Assembly: GCA_963841105.1 (NCBI GenBank)
Contig: CAWJCB010000008.1
Location: forward strand, 326,052-390,051
Source: VAZQ01 sp963841105
GTDB lineage: Bacteria > Pseudomonadota > Alphaproteobacteria > Rhizobiales > Xanthobacteraceae
DNA: 64,000 nt
Reading direction: 5' to 3'
Of this stretch, positions 61,360-64,000 are shown piece by piece. The translations under genes and the position numbers were made by a program. The first letter of the stretch is position 1. The number at the start of each line of letters is the position of its first letter. The notes beneath the pieces were generated by a model. It did not search any database. It saw only the letters and a list, made by a program, of their open reading frames with translations, and had not been told where the DNA came from.

Positions 61360-61881
61360 TTAAAGGCGAGGTTGCTGTTGTCGATCACGTTTCCAACAAT
61401 GCTGCCGCTGGTTCCACCGTTGCCAATCTGCAGGGTTCCCGCACTGATCGTCGTGCCGCCGGTGTAGGTGTTGGCGGCAGTCAGGGTCAGCGTTCCCGTG
61501 CCAATCTGGTTCAGGCGTGCCCGTGCCGGAAACAGTGCCGGAGAACGTCACCGCATCGCTGCGGTTAAAGGCGAGGTTGCCGTTGTCGGTCACGTTTCCA
61601 ACAATGCTGCCGGTGGTTCCCCCGTTGCCAATCTGCAGCGTCCCAGCACTGATCGTCGTGCCGCCGCTGTAGGTATTCGTTCCCAACAAGCTAAGTGTTC
61701 CTGAGCCGTTCTCGGTGAATGCGCCTGCCCCGCTGATCGCTCCGCTCAGGCTCGAAGCAGTACCGGTATCGGCCAAAAACGTGCCGCCCCCGGCGTTCAG
61801 CGTGATCGCTTTGCCTGAAGTAATCCCACGCCGAGCTACCAGCGCTTCGAGGGCGCCGCCGCTAAAGCTCAATGCCCCCAT
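61360..61881 (-). CDS. Autotransporter fragment (173 residues)
   Basis: SGKAITLNAGGGTFLADTGT, SSLSGAISGAGAFTENGSGT, GTNTYSGGTTISAGTLQIGN, ending out of frame after SGTGTPEP. It has near-identical counterparts at 57718 and 58910. Confidence 0.65.
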   Translation of the reverse strand: MGALSFSGGALEALVARRGITSGKAITLNAGGGTFLADTGTASSLSGAISGAGAFTENGSGTLSLLGTNTYSGGTTISAGTLQIGNGGTTGSIVGNVTDNGNLAFNRSDAVTFSGTVSGTGTPEPDWHGNADPDCRQHLHRRHDDQCGNPADWQRWNQRQHCWKRDRQQQPRL

Positions 61882-62355
61882 GCCCAGATTGCCGTCATTG
61901 TCTACCGCCAGCGTGCCCCATTAGATGTCGTCCCGCCGCTGTAAGTGTTCTACCGGTAAGGGTCAGCGTTCCTGTGCCGGTTTGTCAACCCAAGCGTGCC
62001 AGACCCGTCGGTCAAGGTTCCACTAAAGACTGTGCTCGCGCCGTTGCCGCCGACTGTCAATGTTGCCGATGCTCCACCGTTGTTGACGACGGTTCCGCTT
62101 CCCTCCAACGAACCTGCTGGAGAACCCAGCCAGGTCCAGACTTGAGTTGACATTGAAGGCAGATTTGGGACTAAACCCCGTCGTCGACCCTGCTCGGAGC
62201 GTTCCAGCGCTAACTATCGTACCGCCGGTGTAGGTGGAGGTGCCGGCCAGGGTCAGCTGTTCCGGAGCCGATCTGGTTCAGGCTGCCCGTGCCGGAAACA
62301 TTGCCCGCGAACGTTACAGCATTACTGCGGTTAAAGACGAGGTTGCCGTTGTCGA

Positions 62356-62766
62356 TCACGTCTCCAACAATGCTGCCGGTGGTTCCACCATTGCCAATCT
62401 GAAGGTCCCCGCACTAATCGTCGTGCCACCGGTGTAGGTCTCAGTGCCAGTCAGGGTCAGCGTTCCCGTGCCGATCTGGTTCAGGCTGCCCGTACCGGAA
62501 ACAATGCCGGGGAACGTGACAGCATCACTGCGGTTAAAAGCGAGGTTACCGTTGTCGATCACGTTTCCAACAATGCTGCCGGTGGTTCCCCCGTTGCCAA
62601 CCTGGAAGGTTCCCGCACTAATCGTCGTGCCACCGGTGTAGGTGTTGGCGCCAGTCAGGGTCAGCGTTCCCGTACCGATCTGGTTCAGGCTGCCCGTACC
62701 GGAAACATTACCCGAGAACGTTACAACGTCACTGCGGTTAAAAGCGAGGTTGCCGTTGTCGATCAC
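62356..62766 (-). CDS. Autotransporter fragment (136 residues)
   Basis: Two back-to-back 68-residue units (NLAFNRSDVVTFSGNVSGTG, then NLAFNRSDAVTFPGIVSGTG) differing at only a few positions, showing recent tandem duplication. Confidence 0.65.
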   Translation of the reverse strand: MIDNGNLAFNRSDVVTFSGNVSGTGSLNQIGTGTLTLTGANTYTGGTTISAGTFQVGNGGTTGSIVGNVIDNGNLAFNRSDAVTFPGIVSGTGSLNQIGTGTLTLTGTETYTGGTTISAGTFRLAMVEPPAALLET

Positions 62767-62868
62767 GTTTCCAACAATGCTGCCGGTGGTTCCACCATTG
62801 CCAATCTGCAGGTCCCCGCACTAATCGTCGTGCCACCGGTGTAGATATTAGTACCGGTCAAGGTCAGC
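62461..62868. repeat. 204-bp tandem repeat units of the autotransporter gene
   Basis: Unit starts near 62461 and 62665 are 204 bp apart and nearly identical, beginning CGTTCCCGT and containing CTGCGGTTAAA and CCAACAATGCTGCC. The same spacing is seen at 57370/57574 and 61397/61601. Each unit encodes one 68-residue PATR block on the minus strand. Confidence 0.85.
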
Positions 62869-63467
62869 GTTCCCGATACCGCTTTTATTTAACCCCACGG
62901 CAGCAGTCCCGTCGTGCAATGTGCCGCTGAAGGTGGTGGAACTATTGTCATTTCCAGCGGTGAGCACGACTCCGCTGGACCGGTATTGGTCACCGTTCCG
63001 GTACCGGCCAGGGAGCCGATCTGGTTGAGAACCCGTTCAAGTCCAGGGTGCCGGCCACAAGAAATGCCGAGGTCGCGCTCAATGCGTCCGTGGAAAGGGT
63101 TTGCAACGTCGCTCCACTCACGATGGTGGTGTTGCCGAGGTAGGTATTGGTCCCGCTCAGGGACACCGTCCCGGTGTTCACCTCATCTCCAACCGTCAAG
63201 CCGCCGGCCCCCGTGATATTCCCCCGAAAGTCTGCCAGACCGCCCACAGCTGCCGCCAGGGTGCCGTTGTTGGCGGTGAGACGGACCGCAAAGTGCTCCA
63301 GAACCCGCTGCCGGTCGCTACCAACTCCCCCCCGTCCAAGATGAGTCCGCCGCTCGGGTTGCCCAGGATCACGTCAGTGGCCACCTGCAGCACTCCGCCT
63401 GAAATCGTTGTCCACCACTGTAAGTGTTATCCACCCGCAAGACTCAGCAGGCCCAACCCTGCCTTGT

Positions 63468-63989
63468 TCAAACCGCCCGGGCCAGCAACGGCGCGGCGAT
63501 GGTCACCGTCACCCCGGCATCCGTGGTAATGATCGCCGTTCCCGTCGGCTGCAGCGCGAAGACTCCCGATATCGTGTAGCCATCGGCCGTGAATTGCATC
63601 CCTTGGAAAAGGATGTCATCGCCCAGAGTCACCGTGCCTGGGGCACCGCTAAAGACCGCGACCCCGTTCTGCCAGGATTGATTCACGGTCACACCGGCGT
63701 GGGTAACATTGGTCGTAAAGTTGTTCCATGTACCATTGCCTCCATGCACCGTCCCGTCAAAGGTCGTCTTCGACCCATCCCAGAATTGTGTCGGCGCGCG
63801 GCAGCGCACTTTTGCCACCAGGTTAACCTGCCCGGGGACTCCCGTGGTTACTTTTACGTTTGCCGATGTGAAGCCCCCGGCAGCGTCCCCAAACCAAGGG
63901 TCAGGTCGCTCAGCGCTCCGGTGTAATTGATGGCGATCAGCCCCAGACCCGAAGCCACCGCCATTCGTCACGTTCAGCACCCCGTCCAC
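63468..63989 (-). CDS. Autotransporter fragment near the right edge (173 residues)
   Basis: MDGVLNVTNGGGFGSG, SANVKVTTGVPGQVNLVAK, PTQFWDGSKTTFDGTVHGGN, LFQGMQFTADGYTISGVFAL. Paralogous to 60300-60780 and about 3.2 kb from it. The gene continues beyond the window. Confidence 0.62.
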   Translation of the reverse strand: MDGVLNVTNGGGFGSGADRHQLHRSAERPDPWFGDAAGGFTSANVKVTTGVPGQVNLVAKVRCRAPTQFWDGSKTTFDGTVHGGNGTWNNFTTNVTHAGVTVNQSWQNGVAVFSGAPGTVTLGDDILFQGMQFTADGYTISGVFALQPTGTAIITTDAGVTVTIAAPLLARAV

Positions 63990-64000
63990 GTCCAGGTTTC

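Larger units (their letters stand above)
57100..64000 (-). pseudogene. Giant autotransporter passenger (PATR repeats), fragmented and partial
   Basis: Nearly 7 kb of autotransporter-associated beta-strand repeats on the minus strand, entering from beyond 64000 and ending abruptly at 57100. The core unit is about 68 residues (204 bp): GNGGTTGSIVGNVIDNGNL, AFNRSDAVTFSG, GTGSLNQIGTGTLTLTGANT, YTGGTTISAGTLQ. It folds as a beta-helix stalk exposed at the cell surface. Twelve copies of the GSIVGN motif are visible (near 57370, 57574, 58348, 58555, 58769, 59533, 61192, 61397, 61601, 62366, 62570, 62774). The frame is broken at least ten times, and no beta-barrel translocator is present. Pseudogene or indel-rich assembly of repetitive GC-rich DNA. 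Confidence 0.85.

Noticed and set aside
57239..62824. Repeated plus-strand 65-68-residue frames rich in Pro/Val/Leu
   Set aside because: They look like a repeated small protein but are the complement of the 204-bp PATR repeats; their regularity comes from the repeat, with no start signals.
57180..62900. CRISPR array
   Set aside because: Units are 204 bp, contiguous and coding, without short direct repeats separated by unique spacers.

Overview
The window looks like chromosome from an alphaproteobacterium of the Bradyrhizobium/Rhodopseudomonas type (order Hyphomicrobiales). This is inferred from high GC, REP-like palindromes between genes, a P4-type integrase next to tRNA-Ser, an IS66 element and catabolic operons of rhizobial character. 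No rRNA or taxonomic marker is present, so genus level is a guess.

Layout. 1-6050: a partial regulator/peptidase tail, a PIN-domain protein and the two DISARM core genes drmA (helicase, frameshifted) and drmB (DUF1998), all + strand with 4-bp start/stop overlaps. 6051-37442: a mosaic accessory region bounded on the right by an integrase and tRNA-Ser(GGA). A 14-bp copy of the tRNA 3' end, CCA included, at 6300-6313 is a candidate left attachment site, implying an island of about 31 kb. It holds decayed DNA with a 65-bp repeat, a secreted TPR-CHAT protease gene (frameshifted), a shattered multicopper oxidase, an SRAP remnant, Ku, a secreted catalytically dead caspase fused to an FGE-sulfatase domain, two XRE regulators divergent from a tiny 10-cysteine secreted protein, an L,D-transpeptidase, small zinc-ribbon proteins, an IS66 insertion with clear 8-bp target duplication, a metallophosphoesterase and a phage/P4-like module (primase-helicase, HTH proteins, integrase).

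37519-57097 is more conventional chromosome. It carries a minus-strand set (VOC dioxygenase-like, alpha/beta hydrolase, orphan ABC substrate-binding protein, amidohydrolase, SDR). A plus-strand operon follows, encoding a three-subunit FAD/[2Fe-2S] amino-acid dehydrogenase of the HcnABC/opine oxidase/D-hydroxyproline dehydrogenase type, then an amidase and FdhD. Next is a minus-strand aromatic acyl-CoA operon (GST, bifunctional salicylyl-CoA/2-aminobenzoyl-CoA monooxygenase-reductase, DUF488, DoxX, acyl-CoA ligase, TPP enzyme) with a divergent MarR regulator. A plus-strand acyl-CoA ligase is cut off after about 140 codons at 57098.

57100-64000 is the minus-strand reading of a giant autotransporter passenger (PATR repeats, about 68 residues/204 bp each), broken into many frames and running off the right edge.

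A cross-cutting feature is the number of single-base frameshifts in otherwise intact, conserved genes (drmA, CHAT, IS66 tnpC twice, VOC, acyl-CoA ligase, GST, autotransporter). Some may be real decay, but the pattern also fits residual indel errors in the assembly, so 'pseudogene' calls here are provisional.
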